A stretch of 64,000 nucleotides of DNA from an uncultured Collinsella sp. (GCA_900552685.1 USAJ01000001.1:62001-126000), one strand, 5' to 3'; shown: positions 1 through 8,172, counted from the stretch's first letter. Notes: a model not told the origin generated them from the letters alone. A program made the numbers and translations.

Positions 1-161
1 GCGAGCTGGGCGAGCGCGAGGCCGGCGAGCGTATTCACGATTGGAATCTGGTCGAGCAGGGTCTCACCGAGCAGGAGGCGCGCCAGGAGGCGAGCCGCTG
101 CCTGCGTTGCGACCACTTTGGCTTTGGCGCGTTCCGCGGAGGGAGGAACCTGGAATGGTAG
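1..161 (+). CDS. FAD/NAD(P)-binding oxidoreductase, C-terminal end (partial)
   Basis: The reading frame is open from position 3 and ends at the TAG at 159-161; the 5' part lies outside the window. The visible tail, with EASRCLRC followed by an aromatic/Gly-rich end, resembles the C-terminus of glutamate synthase small-subunit-type NAD(P)/FAD oxidoreductases. Such proteins are often encoded beside [FeFe]-hydrogenases and probably pass electrons between NAD(P)H and ferredoxin or hydrogenase. The start codon of the next gene lies inside this stop region (ATGGTAG), so the two are translationally coupled. Family assignment rests on about 52 residues, so the exact substrate is unknown. Confidence 0.55.
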   Translation, partial: ELGEREAGERIHDWNLVEQGLTEQEARQEASRCLRCDHFGFGAFRGGRNLEW

Positions 162-1966
162 AGCTCAACAAAACCACCGTCGGCGACAACAGCGAAAACG
201 GAGCGCACAATATGGTCAAGCTCATTATCGATAACTGCGAAGTCGTGGTGCCCGAGCACACCACAATCCTGGACGCAGCCAAGTCCGTCGGCATCCAGAT
301 TCCCACCCTGTGCTATCTGCGCGATCTAAACGAGATCGGCGGCTGCCGTGTGTGCGTGGTCGAGGTTGAGGGCTGTGATCAGCTGGTTGCCGCCTGCAAC
401 AACTACGTGCTCGACGGCATGGTGGTCCACACCAACAGCCCCAAGGCCCGCGAGGCCCGTCGCACCAACGTGCAGCTGTTGCTGTCCCAGCACGATTCGC
501 AGTGCACGAGCTGCGTGCGCAGCGGCAACTGCAACCTACAGACCATCGCCAACGACCTGGGCATTTTCTATCTGCCGTATCAAAGGCATTTGGCGGGCGA
601 GGGCTGGGATTTCGATTTTCCCATCATCCGCGAAAACGACAAGTGCATTAAATGCATGCGCTGCATCAAGGTGTGCGAGAGCGTGCAGGGCCTGGGGATT
701 TGGGACCTGACCAACCGCGCCACGCATACCGCCGTGGGCACCCGCGGGCGCGCACCGATCGGCAAGACCGATTGCGTCGCGTGCGGCCAGTGCATTACGC
801 ATTGCCCGACGGGTGCGCTGCGCGAGCGCGACGATACCGAGACCGTGTTTGACGCGCTCGCTAATCCCGACAAGATCGTGCTGGTGCAGATCGCGCCGGC
901 CGTGCGTAGCGCCTGGGGCGAGGAGCTTGGCATCCCGCGCGAGGAGGCCACCGTCGAGCGCCTGGCTTGCGCGCTGCGTCGCGTAGGCTTTGAGTACGTG
1001 TTCGACACCGATTTCTCGGCCGACCTCACCATTATGGAGGAGGGCTCCGAGCTGCTCGAGCGCCTGGGTGCCGCCGCTAAGGGCGCGGGCGATAGCCGTG
1101 GCTGGCCCATGTTTACGAGCTGCTGCCCGGGCTGGGTGCGCTTTGTGAAGGCCCGCTATCCGGAGTTTGTCGACAGCCTGTCTACGTCCAAGTCGCCGCA
1201 GCAGATGTTCGGTGCTATTGCCAAGACGTACTACGCCAAGGTGCTGGGTGTGGAGCCCGAGCGCCTGTTTGTGGTGTCCGTGATGCCGTGCACGGCCAAG
1301 AAGGCCGAGTGTGCGCTGCCGAGCATGGTGGGCGAGGGCGGCGCGCCCGACGTAGACGTTGCGCTGACGGTGCGCGAGATGGTGCGCATGATCCGCGCGA
1401 GCCACGTGAGCGTGGACACGCTGGTCGAGGAGCCGCTCGATACGCCGCTGGGCTTTGGCACGGGCGCGGGTGTGATTTTTGGCGCCACGGGCGGCGTGAT
1501 GGAGGCCGCCGTGCGCTCGGCATATTACCTGGTGACGGGCAAGAACCCCGACGCTGACTTCTTTACCGATGTGCGCGGACTTGACGGCTGGAAGGAAGCC
1601 GTCGCCGATGTCGATGGCACCAAGGTGCGCGTCGCCGTGGCGCACGGGCTGGGCAACGCCGCTCGCCTGCTCGATGCGATTCGCGACGGCCGTGCGAGCT
1701 ATGACTTCGTTGAGGTTATGGCGTGCCCGGGCGGCTGCGTCGGTGGCGGCGGTCAGCCCATCCACGACGGCTGCGAGCTGGCAGCCGAGCGCGGCCGGGT
1801 GCTGTGGGGCCTGGATGCGAAGGCGGACATTCGCTTCTCGCACGAGAATCCCGATGTCCAGGCGTGCTACAGCGAGTTTTTGGGTGCGCCGCTTTCGCCG
1901 CTGGCCGAGGAGTTGCTGCATGCCGACCATCACGCCTGGTCGATGCCTAACGAGGGGAAGTGCTAA
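155..1966 (+). CDS. hydA: [FeFe]-hydrogenase, HydA type
   Basis: About 603 residues. It catalyses reversible H2 formation from reduced carriers in the cytoplasm. From the N-terminus: a plant-type 2Fe-2S domain, a His/Cys cluster site (HDSQCTSCVRSGNC), two 4Fe-4S motifs (CIKCMRCIKVC and CVACGQCITHC), then the H-cluster domain with all three signatures (TSCCPGW, MPCTAKKAE, and MACPGGCVGGGGQP). All cluster ligands are present, so it should be active. ATG 155 has GGGAGG 8 nt upstream and overlaps the previous stop. ATG 212, directly before the 2Fe-2S domain (MVKLIIDN), also has a GGAG and is a possible alternative. An ABC importer follows with 2 nt between stop and start. Confidence 0.95.
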   Translation: MVELNKTTVGDNSENGAHNMVKLIIDNCEVVVPEHTTILDAAKSVGIQIPTLCYLRDLNEIGGCRVCVVEVEGCDQLVAACNNYVLDGMVVHTNSPKAREARRTNVQLLLSQHDSQCTSCVRSGNCNLQTIANDLGIFYLPYQRHLAGEGWDFDFPIIRENDKCIKCMRCIKVCESVQGLGIWDLTNRATHTAVGTRGRAPIGKTDCVACGQCITHCPTGALRERDDTETVFDALANPDKIVLVQIAPAVRSAWGEELGIPREEATVERLACALRRVGFEYVFDTDFSADLTIMEEGSELLERLGAAAKGAGDSRGWPMFTSCCPGWVRFVKARYPEFVDSLSTSKSPQQMFGAIAKTYYAKVLGVEPERLFVVSVMPCTAKKAECALPSMVGEGGAPDVDVALTVREMVRMIRASHVSVDTLVEEPLDTPLGFGTGAGVIFGATGGVMEAAVRSAYYLVTGKNPDADFFTDVRGLDGWKEAVADVDGTKVRVAVAHGLGNAARLLDAIRDGRASYDFVEVMACPGGCVGGGGQPIHDGCELAAERGRVLWGLDAKADIRFSHENPDVQACYSEFLGAPLSPLAEELLHADHHAWSMPNEGKC

Positions 1967-1968
1967 CG

Positions 1969-3015
1969 ATGCGCGCGTTTGATGTTGAGCTGTCGCGCCG
2001 GGGATTTGCCTCGGCGCTTGCCGCGGGCGCGTTGTTGCTCGCGCTGGCTGGCTGCGGTGGCGGGTCTGCGGGGGCGGGGTCTGCTGCCGGGTCTGCCGCT
2101 GACGGTGCCGCCGCGGAGCCGGTTGAGGTGCACGTCGCTTCGCTCAAGGGTCCGACGTCGATCGGTCTGGTGCAGTTTATGGACCGGGCGGCCGATGGCG
2201 AGACGGACAATGAGTTCGACTTTGCGATCAGCGCCGCAGCCGATGAGATCGTGCCCAAGGTCATTCAGGGCGATATCGACATTGCCCTGGTGCCCGCCAA
2301 CGTGGCGAGCGTGCTCTACAACAAGACCGAGGGCGCGGTGCAGGTCATCGACATCAACACACTGGGCGTGCTGAACGTTGTGACGGGCGACGCGAGTGTG
2401 GCCTCGTTTGGCGACCTGGCGGGTCGCACCGTCTACATGACGGGCAAGGGCGCCACGCCGGAGTACGTCATGAACTACCTGCTGGAGCGCGCGGGCCTGA
2501 CCGGCCAGGTGGCGCTTGAGTTTAAGAGCGAGCCCACCGAGGTGCTGTCGGCGCTGCTTGCCGATCCGTCTGCCGTGGGCGTGCTGCCCGAGCCGTTCAA
2601 GACCGCTGCCATCGCCAAGAGCGAGGGCAAGCTGTCGGCGCCGGTAAATCTGACTGATGTGTGGGATGAGCTGGCGGATGACACGGGTTCGCGCTTGCTG
2701 ACGGGCGTGACCGTGGTGCGCCGTGCCTTTGCCGAGGAGCATCCCAAGGCCGTGGCGGAATTCTTGCGCTGCCATGCGGCGAGTGTGAAGGCCGTCAACG
2801 CAGCGCCGGCAGACTGGGCGCAGGCCGTGGTCGATGCCGGCATCGTGGATAACGCGACGATTGCCGAAAAGGCGATTCCCGGGTGCATGCTTGTGTGCCA
2901 GACGGGGAAGGATATGAAGGCGGCGCTCGGTGGGTACCTGCAGGTGCTGGCCGATGCGGATGCGAGCGCCGTGGGCGGCAAGCTTCCGGCTGACGATTTC
3001 TACTACATGGAGTAG
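1969..3015 (+). CDS. ABC transporter substrate-binding lipoprotein (NitT/TauT-like)
   Basis: About 348 residues. The N-terminus has a twin-arginine-like SRRGF at residues 9-13, a hydrophobic segment and a lipobox LAGC with Cys29, so it looks like a Tat-exported lipoprotein on the outer face of the membrane. The body resembles SsuA/TauA/THI5-type binding proteins (IPKVIQGDIDIALVPANVA, then the hinge region with TGKGATPEYVM). I chose ATG 1969 because GAGGGG lies 11 nt upstream; GTG 1960 has no usable spacing. It is followed directly by permease and ATPase genes, making a complete importer. The ligand cannot be read from sequence. Confidence 0.8.
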   Translation: MRAFDVELSRRGFASALAAGALLLALAGCGGGSAGAGSAAGSAADGAAAEPVEVHVASLKGPTSIGLVQFMDRAADGETDNEFDFAISAAADEIVPKVIQGDIDIALVPANVASVLYNKTEGAVQVIDINTLGVLNVVTGDASVASFGDLAGRTVYMTGKGATPEYVMNYLLERAGLTGQVALEFKSEPTEVLSALLADPSAVGVLPEPFKTAAIAKSEGKLSAPVNLTDVWDELADDTGSRLLTGVTVVRRAFAEEHPKAVAEFLRCHAASVKAVNAAPADWAQAVVDAGIVDNATIAEKAIPGCMLVCQTGKDMKAALGGYLQVLADADASAVGGKLPADDFYYME

Positions 3016-3018
3016 CCC

Positions 3019-3954
3019 GTGTGTGCGTTTGCTCGACAAATGATAGAGCGTATGAAGGCGGTGGCGGCAGCAGGTGCCGTCGCCGCCTTTTGGCTTGCCG
3101 TGTGGGTCTTCGCGGCGGCGCTGGTGGCACAGCCGCTGATTTTGCCGGGTCCGGGTGCTGTTGTGGTGGCGTTGCTGCGGCTGGTATGCGATGCCGGCAC
3201 GTGGGCGATTCTGGCGGGCTCGGGTGCGCGGATTCTAGGCGGTTTGGCGCTTGCCGCGGTGTGCGGTGGTTTGCTGGCCGGAATTTCGTCGCGCTCGCAG
3301 GCGTTTGTCCGCTTGGTGGCTCCGGCGCTTTCGTTTGTTAAGGCGACGCCGGTTGCCTGCGTGGTGGTCCTGCTGCTCATTTGGCTGGGGTCGGCGCGCG
3401 TGAGCATTGCGGCGGTCTTTTTGATGGCGCTTCCGGGCGTGTATTTTTCGCTGGTCGAGGGTTTGACGCAAGCGGATAAGCCGCTGGAGCAGATGTTTCG
3501 TCTGCATGGCGTGCGGGGTTGGCGACTGTTTTGTGCCCACACCTGGCGCGAAGTCCTGCCGTTTGTGCTTTCGTGCGCCCGCGCCGTGATTGGCATGAGC
3601 TGGAAGGCCGGCGTGGCGGCGGAGCTGATCGGCATGGCGACGGGCACCGTGGGCGAGCGCATCTATCAGGCGAAGCTGCTCATCGAGACGGCTGACCTGC
3701 TGGCGTGGACCGTGTTGGTCGTGGCGGCATCGTGGGCATGCGAGCGCGTGCTGATGTGGCTGCTGCGGGCTTCGGGTTCCGTGGCATGGCGTGTTGCCGT
3801 GCGGACGCATGGACATGGACTGCGCGGGCGTGCGGGGCCGCGAGCGATGGCGCTGCGGCGGAGCTTGCGCTTGCCGTGGGCGATCGGGCGCCCTGGGCGC
3901 CGGCGCTCGACGGACTGGTACTTCGCGTGCCCGCCGGTGGGCGTACCTGCGTGA
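3019..3954 (+). CDS. ABC transporter permease (SsuC/TauC-like)
   Basis: About 311 residues with roughly six hydrophobic segments and the EAA-like cytoplasmic loop (around LFCAHTWREVLPFVLSCAR), typical of binding-protein-dependent permeases for nitrate, sulfonate or thiamine precursors. GTG 3019 is preceded by GGAG with 6 nt spacing, and lies 3 nt after the binding-protein stop. The hydrophobic core ends near residue 255; the remaining 55 residues are Arg/Gly-rich, look unlike a permease tail, and overlap the ATPase gene in another frame. The tail may reflect a frameshift or a shifted stop. The core assignment is secure, the C-terminus is not. Confidence 0.75.
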   Translation: MCAFARQMIERMKAVAAAGAVAAFWLAVWVFAAALVAQPLILPGPGAVVVALLRLVCDAGTWAILAGSGARILGGLALAAVCGGLLAGISSRSQAFVRLVAPALSFVKATPVACVVVLLLIWLGSARVSIAAVFLMALPGVYFSLVEGLTQADKPLEQMFRLHGVRGWRLFCAHTWREVLPFVLSCARAVIGMSWKAGVAAELIGMATGTVGERIYQAKLLIETADLLAWTVLVVAASWACERVLMWLLRASGSVAWRVAVRTHGHGLRGRAGPRAMALRRSLRLPWAIGRPGRRRSTDWYFACPPVGVPA

Positions 3955-4394
3955 TGGGCGCCTCGGGTGCGGGCAAGTCGACGCTCCTTGCCCTTGCGGC
4001 GGGGGAGTGCGCGCCATGCTCCATGGTGTTTCAGGATGTGCGCCTGGTCGAGGACGTTTCTGCCCTGGATAACGTGCTGGTGTGTGCCGACGCGCGCGTG
4101 GATGCCTCGAGCGCCGCAGCCCTGTTGCGCCTGCTGGTACCGGGAAGCAATGTGCATGCCCGCGTGGCCGAGCTCTCGGGCGGGCAGCGCCGTCGCGTTG
4201 AGATTGCCCGAGCCCTGCTGTGTCCGGGCGGCGCGGTGATTCTGGACGAGCCCTTTACCGGTCTAGATACCGCTGCGCGCGACGCATGCGCCGAAGTCGT
4301 GCTCGACTTGCTCGACGGTCGCATGCTGTTGCTTGCCACGCACGATGCCGTCGACGCTCGGGCCCTCAATATCTCGGACATCATCACACTCTAA
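3786..4394 (+). CDS. ABC transporter ATP-binding protein
   Basis: About 202 residues from ATG 3786; shorter than the usual 240-260. Walker A (GASGAGKST), a Q-loop (MVFQDVRLVED), the ABC signature (LSGGQRRR), Walker B (AVILDEPFTGLD) and the switch His (LATHD) are all present, so it should power the importer. The start is uncertain: there is no convincing ribosome site, and the first 30 residues (Cys/Trp/Ala-rich) do not resemble the normal first strand of ABC ATPases. The gene overlaps the permease by 169 nt in a different frame. A stop at 4392-4394 is followed by a repeat-bearing spacer. Confidence 0.75.
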   Translation: MACCRADAWTWTARACGAASDGAAAELALAVGDRAPWAPALDGLVLRVPAGGRTCVMGASGAGKSTLLALAAGECAPCSMVFQDVRLVEDVSALDNVLVCADARVDASSAAALLRLLVPGSNVHARVAELSGGQRRRVEIARALLCPGGAVILDEPFTGLDTAARDACAEVVLDLLDGRMLLLATHDAVDARALNISDIITL

Positions 4395-4414
4395 ATACTT
4401 ATTCAGCAACAAAA

Positions 4415-4445
4415 TGATCCGTTTTCCTCCGTCCCCAAGGGATCA
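4415..4445 (+). repeat. 31-bp REP-like element, copy 1
   Basis: A 31-bp unit beginning TGATCC and ending GGATCA (a 6-bp inverted terminal match) with an internal TTTTCCTCCGTCCCC core. The same unit recurs at 4812-4842 and, as an inverted pair, at 16266-16296 and 16320-16350. It lies in the spacer between the ATPase gene and the antitoxin gene. Confidence 0.8.
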
Positions 4446-4466
4446 GATGTGCTATTCTATCTGCGG

Positions 4467-4495
4467 GGTAATACTTAGGAATACCAAGTAATACC
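4467..4495. promoter_or_regulatory. Candidate antitoxin operator (imperfect dyad)
   Basis: GGTAATACTT at 4467-4476 faces AAGTAATACC at 4486-4495, matching at 9 of 10 positions across a 9-nt spacer that itself contains another GGAATACC. It lies about 115 nt before the RelB/DinJ-like gene. Antitoxins of this family bind dyads near their own promoters, so autoregulation is a reasonable inference. Confidence 0.4.
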
Positions 4496-4517
4496 AACGC
4501 CGTAGAAACAAACTCCA

Positions 4518-4574
4518 GATGCGGGCCAATCGGGTTGCCTTCACAGCCCGTCGCCCAGCCGCGTGGCCCGCATC
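4518..4574. repeat. Perfect 11-bp inverted repeat in 5' leader
   Basis: GATGCGGGCCA at 4518-4528 is exactly complementary to TGGCCCGCATC at 4564-4574, with a 35-nt loop. It sits in the leader of the antitoxin gene and could form an RNA hairpin; no T-run follows, so it is not a standard terminator. Confidence 0.5.
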
Positions 4575-4609
4575 TATCCGCACCACCGTCGTTTCAAAAA
4601 GGAAGCGCC

Positions 4610-4810
4610 ATGGCAGAACACATGACCCCCGTAGTCGCGAAGGTCTTGCCCGAGGAAAAGGCAGCCTTCGCGGCGGCAACTCAGCTCGTGGGCACCACGC
4701 CGTCCAACGCCATCCGCATGTTTATCGCTGCGTTCAATCGCTGCGGCACCTTTCCGTTCGACATTTCGCCCAGCGGGGCCTTTGGCACTGCACCCGATTC
4801 TCATCAATAA
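4610..4810 (+). CDS. RelB/DinJ-family antitoxin-like protein (orphan)
   Basis: 66 residues. The pattern VVAKVLPEEKAAFA, then GTTPSNAIRMFIAAFN and PFDI, matches the ribbon-helix-helix and linker of RelB/DinJ antitoxins, which bind DNA and neutralise a ribonuclease toxin. ATG 4610 has GGAAG upstream. No RelE/YafQ-type toxin gene follows: the next gene is a membrane protease. The gene is bracketed by two 31-bp REP-like copies in the same orientation (4415-4445 and 4812-4842), and a candidate operator dyad lies upstream. It may be a solitary regulator or the remnant of a toxin-antitoxin pair. Confidence 0.7.
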   Translation: MAEHMTPVVAKVLPEEKAAFAAATQLVGTTPSNAIRMFIAAFNRCGTFPFDISPSGAFGTAPDSHQ

Positions 4811-4811
4811 G

Positions 4812-4842
4812 TGATCCGTTTTCCTCCGTCCCCATGGGATCA
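4812..4842 (+). repeat. 31-bp REP-like element, copy 2
   Basis: It has the same length and orientation as the copy at 4415-4445, differing by a single base near the right arm (CCCATGGG in place of CCCAAGGG). It begins 1 nt after the antitoxin stop codon. Confidence 0.8.
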
Positions 4843-4893
4843 GCTCTCTGCCGAGTTGTGGTAGAACTAGGGAACGGTTTTGAGGAGGTTGGC

Positions 4894-5802
4894 ATGCTCA
4901 ATGCGATGGCGTGGGCGCTTGCATGTTTTGGCGTTGTCGCTGCCGATATAGCCCTGAGCGTGGTTCTGTTTTCGGTTCTCGATGCCGTATCGGTGCTGAC
5001 GGGCTATCCGATCGACAATCTCGATATCCAATGGTTCCAGGCTGCCGCTCAGACGGCGTCGTTTTTGATGGCGCTGCTGTGGTGGCGTTATCTGTGGCCC
5101 CGCTCCTTCATGGCGCGCCGGCAAGGTGAACGTCCGCTCGGCGGGGGAGCAAGTGCTGTATGGAAACGCATCGCCTGCGTTATCGTGATTGGCCTGGCCC
5201 TGCAGGTGGTCGTTGGCTACGTGACCGACGCCGTGCTGTCGCTGTTGCCCGAGGCGGCGGCTGACTACAGCGAGCTTGTCGAGGAAACAGGCATGGGCGA
5301 CACCAGCTATCTCGACGTCCTGACTACGGTGCTCGGTGCCCCATTTTGTGAAGAGCTGCTGGTGCGCGGCATTATTTTTGAGTTTTCGCTCCGAGCGTTT
5401 AATCCGCAGTGCCGCCCACTTTGGAAGCGTCGGCGTCGTGCGAGCGCGCAGGACGGTGCCATGGTGCCCTGGGCGGCCCCAAGCACGTGGGGTATCGCCG
5501 CGGCGATTGTGCTGCAGGCGGCGGTCTTCGGCTTTATGCACATGAATTGGGTGCAGGGCTGCTACGCCGGCGCCGCCGGCCTCATCTTTGGTTGGGTGCT
5601 CGTGACGACCGGAAAGCTCCGCTACACGATCCTGCTGCACTTTGCCTTTAATGCCGGGTCGTACCTCATGGGCCTGCTGTGGTTTGTGAACACGCCGCTC
5701 GACGTAGTGATCACGGTTGCCATCGCCGGCTTTGTGCTGGTAGAGGCGATGCGGTCGCTCAAACTGACGTGCCAGACGGATCGTCCCTACCAGCAAGCGT
5801 GA
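4894..5802 (+). CDS. CPBP family intramembrane glutamic endopeptidase
   Basis: About 302 residues with multiple hydrophobic segments. The CPBP (Abi/Rce1-like) signatures are all visible: EELLVRG, the FGFMHMNW segment with the catalytic-region His, and HFAFNAGS. Members are membrane proteases that process peptides, bacteriocins or signalling proteins; the substrate here is unknown. ATG 4894 has GAGGAGG 6 nt upstream. The basic insertion of about 30 residues (WKRRRRASAQDG) between the first two motifs is probably a cytoplasmic loop. The stop codon lies inside the first unit of the hairpin array that follows. Confidence 0.85.
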   Translation: MLNAMAWALACFGVVAADIALSVVLFSVLDAVSVLTGYPIDNLDIQWFQAAAQTASFLMALLWWRYLWPRSFMARRQGERPLGGGASAVWKRIACVIVIGLALQVVVGYVTDAVLSLLPEAAADYSELVEETGMGDTSYLDVLTTVLGAPFCEELLVRGIIFEFSLRAFNPQCRPLWKRRRRASAQDGAMVPWAAPSTWGIAAAIVLQAAVFGFMHMNWVQGCYAGAAGLIFGWVLVTTGKLRYTILLHFAFNAGSYLMGLLWFVNTPLDVVITVAIAGFVLVEAMRSLKLTCQTDRPYQQA

Positions 5803-5907
5803 TTCCCCTAAGGAAAACACGGCTAGGCGTGTCTGAGCGTGTTCCCCCTAGGGAAATCACGACTGGAGACAGCCCAAGCGTGTTTCCCCTAGGGAAAACA
5901 CGCTTGG
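5795..5907. repeat. Array of three related palindromic hairpins
   Basis: Three copies of a palindromic unit of about 28-34 bp, with core CCCCTAGGG flanked by CGTGTTT/AAACACG arms, occur at about 5795-5822, 5836-5863 and 5874-5907, spaced 40 bp apart. The third has arms of at least 12 bp with one central mismatch pair. The first overlaps the protease stop codon. The array lies between two convergent genes and may act as a bidirectional transcription barrier; it also has the look of a repeat family. Confidence 0.75.
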
Positions 5908-5958
5908 CCGATGAGGAGACGCCGACTGGCCAAGAGACACCGGCCGGCCCTCGCCACG

Positions 5959-8100
5959 CTAGTTGCGGCGTCCGCCGCCGTTGGCGCCCTGACGTCCCTG
6001 GGCCGCGCGGTTGCGTCCGGCAGTGTTCTGCGCGCGCGACATGCCACCGTGGCCCTTGCTGCCTTTGGGTCCCTTGCCGGCGGCGCCACCGTGGGCCTTG
6101 CCGCCCTTCTTGCCGGTGCCATGGCCACCGCCAGCAGACGTCTCGCCCGGACGCGGGGGCACGGGACGAATCAGGCAATGCTTGGTGTAGCCGATCAAAT
6201 CGCGGCGGCCGGCCTTTTCCAGCGCCTCGCGCACCAGCTTGTAGTTCTCGGGCTTGCGATACTGGATGAGCGCGCGCTGCATGGCCTTCTCGTGCGGGTC
6301 GCGCGCCACATAGATCGGCTCCATGGTGCGCGGATCCACGCCGGTGTAGTACATACACGTCGACATGGTGGACGGGGTGGGGTAGAAGTCTTGCACCTGC
6401 TCGGGCATATAGCCCATGTCGCGCACGGCCTCGGCAAGGTCCACTGCTTCCTTCATCGTTGAGCCGGGATGGCTCGAGATTAGGTACGGCACTACGTACT
6501 GCTTGAGTCCGTATTCGCGGTTCAGGCGTTCAAATTTACGGCAGAACGCGTCGTAGACGGCGCGGCTCGGCTTGCCCATTACGGACAGCACCGCGTCGCT
6601 CACGTGCTCGGGTGCTACGCGCAGCTGGCCCGAGACATGGTGCTCCAGCAGCTCGCGCAAAAACTCGTCCGAGGCATCGGCCATGGTGTAGTCAAAGCGG
6701 ATGCCGCTGCGGACGAAGACCTTTTTGACGCCCGGCAGCTGGCGCAGGTCGCGCAGCAACTGCGTGTAGCCGCTCTCGTCGACCACCATGTTCTTGCATA
6801 CGCTCGGCCACAGGCAGCGCTTGTTCTTGCACACGCCGTGCTTGAGCTGTTTGTCGCAGGCAGGGCGGCTAAAGTTTGCCGTCGGTCCTCCCACGTCGTT
6901 GATGTAGCCCTTAAACTCGGGATCGCGCGTGAGCAGCTCGGCCTCGCGCATGATCGAATCGTGGCTGCGCATCTGCAACACGCGGCCCTGGTGGAAGGTG
7001 AGGGCGCAAAACGAGCACTCGCCAAAACAGCCGCGGTTGGAGCTAATGGAAAACTTGATCTCGGCAAAGGCCGGCACGCCGCCCGCCGCGTCGTAGTCGG
7101 GATGCCAATCGCGTGCGTAGGGGAGTTCGGCAACCTCGTCCATCTCATCGGTGGTGAGTGTCGCCGATGGCGGGTTCTGCACCACATAGACGCTGTTGGG
7201 GTAGGGCTCTACCAGGCGATGCCCGGTGATGGGGTCCATATTCTGCTGCTGCACGTTAAAACTGCGCGCGTAGTTGAGCTTGTCGGCGGCAAGGTCGTCC
7301 CAGCTGGGCAGCAGGTCGTAGTCGTAGATCTCGTCGAGCGAGCTGGTGCGGTAGACGGTACCATTGATATAGGTGATCTGATCGACGGGCAGTCCGGCGT
7401 CGAGCGCGTCGGCGATCTCGACGATCGCGTGCTCGCCCATGCCGTAGATAAGGATGTCGGCGCCCGAGTCGAGCAGTACCGAGCGCTTGAGTTTGTCCTG
7501 CCAGTAGTCGTAGTGGGCCAGGCGACGCAGGCTCGCCTCGATGCCACCGATAATGATGGGGGCGTCCTTGAACGTCTGGCGGATAAGGTTGCCGTAGACC
7601 GTGACGGCTCGGTTGGGACGGCGCCCCTCCTCGCCACCGGGGGTATAGGCGTCGGTGTGGCGGCGGTGCTTGGTCACCGAATAGTGGTTGACCATGGAGT
7701 CCATGTTGCCGGCACTGACGAGAAAGCCCAGGCGAGGCTCGCCGAGCACCGTGATGCTGGCGGGGTCAGTCCAGTCGGGTTGGCAGATGATGCCAACTTT
7801 GTAGCCGTGTGCGTCGAGGACGCGGCTGACGATGGCCATGCCAAAGCTGGGGTGGTCCACGTAAGCGTCGCCGCAGATGTAGACAAAGTCGCACTGGTCC
7901 CAGCCGCGCGCATCCATGTCGGCGCGGCTGACGGGGAGGAATTTATCGCGGCCCGGTCGCCAGGGGCGGGCGGGCGTCGCTTGGGAATGCTTGGTGCGGG
8001 CGACCGTGGCCTGCGCCTTACCGCCGCGCTTTTGCTGCTGGCCCTGTTTGCCCTGCTGACTGCGCTGGTTGTTCTGAGCATGCTGAGGCTTTTTTGCCAC
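5959..8100 (-). CDS. YgiQ family radical SAM protein
   Basis: About 713 residues. The radical SAM cysteine motif is visible in NRGCFGECSFCALTFHQGR, and the flanking sequence (DFVYICGDAYVDHPSFG near the N-terminus, PIIIGGIEASLRRLAHYDYW, and VAPEHVSDAVLSVMGKP) matches the YgiQ/UPF0313 family throughout. The reaction is not established for the family. I chose GTG 8100 (MVAKKPQHAQ), with GGGAGG 4 nt upstream; longer readings extend into noncoding DNA. The N-terminus has a Gln/Lys-rich stretch, and the last 60 residues are a Gly/Lys/His-rich low-complexity tail, perhaps nucleic-acid binding. Confidence 0.9.
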   Translation of the reverse strand: MAKKPQHAQNNQRSQQGKQGQQQKRGGKAQATVARTKHSQATPARPWRPGRDKFLPVSRADMDARGWDQCDFVYICGDAYVDHPSFGMAIVSRVLDAHGYKVGIICQPDWTDPASITVLGEPRLGFLVSAGNMDSMVNHYSVTKHRRHTDAYTPGGEEGRRPNRAVTVYGNLIRQTFKDAPIIIGGIEASLRRLAHYDYWQDKLKRSVLLDSGADILIYGMGEHAIVEIADALDAGLPVDQITYINGTVYRTSSLDEIYDYDLLPSWDDLAADKLNYARSFNVQQQNMDPITGHRLVEPYPNSVYVVQNPPSATLTTDEMDEVAELPYARDWHPDYDAAGGVPAFAEIKFSISSNRGCFGECSFCALTFHQGRVLQMRSHDSIMREAELLTRDPEFKGYINDVGGPTANFSRPACDKQLKHGVCKNKRCLWPSVCKNMVVDESGYTQLLRDLRQLPGVKKVFVRSGIRFDYTMADASDEFLRELLEHHVSGQLRVAPEHVSDAVLSVMGKPSRAVYDAFCRKFERLNREYGLKQYVVPYLISSHPGSTMKEAVDLAEAVRDMGYMPEQVQDFYPTPSTMSTCMYYTGVDPRTMEPIYVARDPHEKAMQRALIQYRKPENYKLVREALEKAGRRDLIGYTKHCLIRPVPPRPGETSAGGGHGTGKKGGKAHGGAAGKGPKGSKGHGGMSRAQNTAGRNRAAQGRQGANGGGRRN

Positions 8101-8137
8101 GATCCCTCCCGGTGTTTGTATGCTGCATGTAATTGTA

Positions 8138-8172
8138 ACCAGTCTTTTTGGGACGGCGCTAAAAAGACTGGT
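8138..8172. promoter_or_regulatory. Perfect 12-bp dyad between divergent genes
   Basis: ACCAGTCTTTTT at 8138-8149 is exactly complementary to AAAAAGACTGGT at 8161-8172, with an 11-nt spacer. It lies 38 nt upstream of the ygiQ-type start and about 180 nt upstream of the divergent membrane-protein gene. It may be an operator or an attenuator-like hairpin. Confidence 0.45.

Noticed and set aside
41..154. Longer hydrogenase start at position 41
   Set aside because: It would overlap the upstream gene by 120 nt with no ribosome site; ATG 155 has GGGAGG at good spacing.
5795..5907. Possible CRISPR array
   Set aside because: Only three units, each a palindrome with base differences, and spacers of about 12 nt. 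No cas genes.
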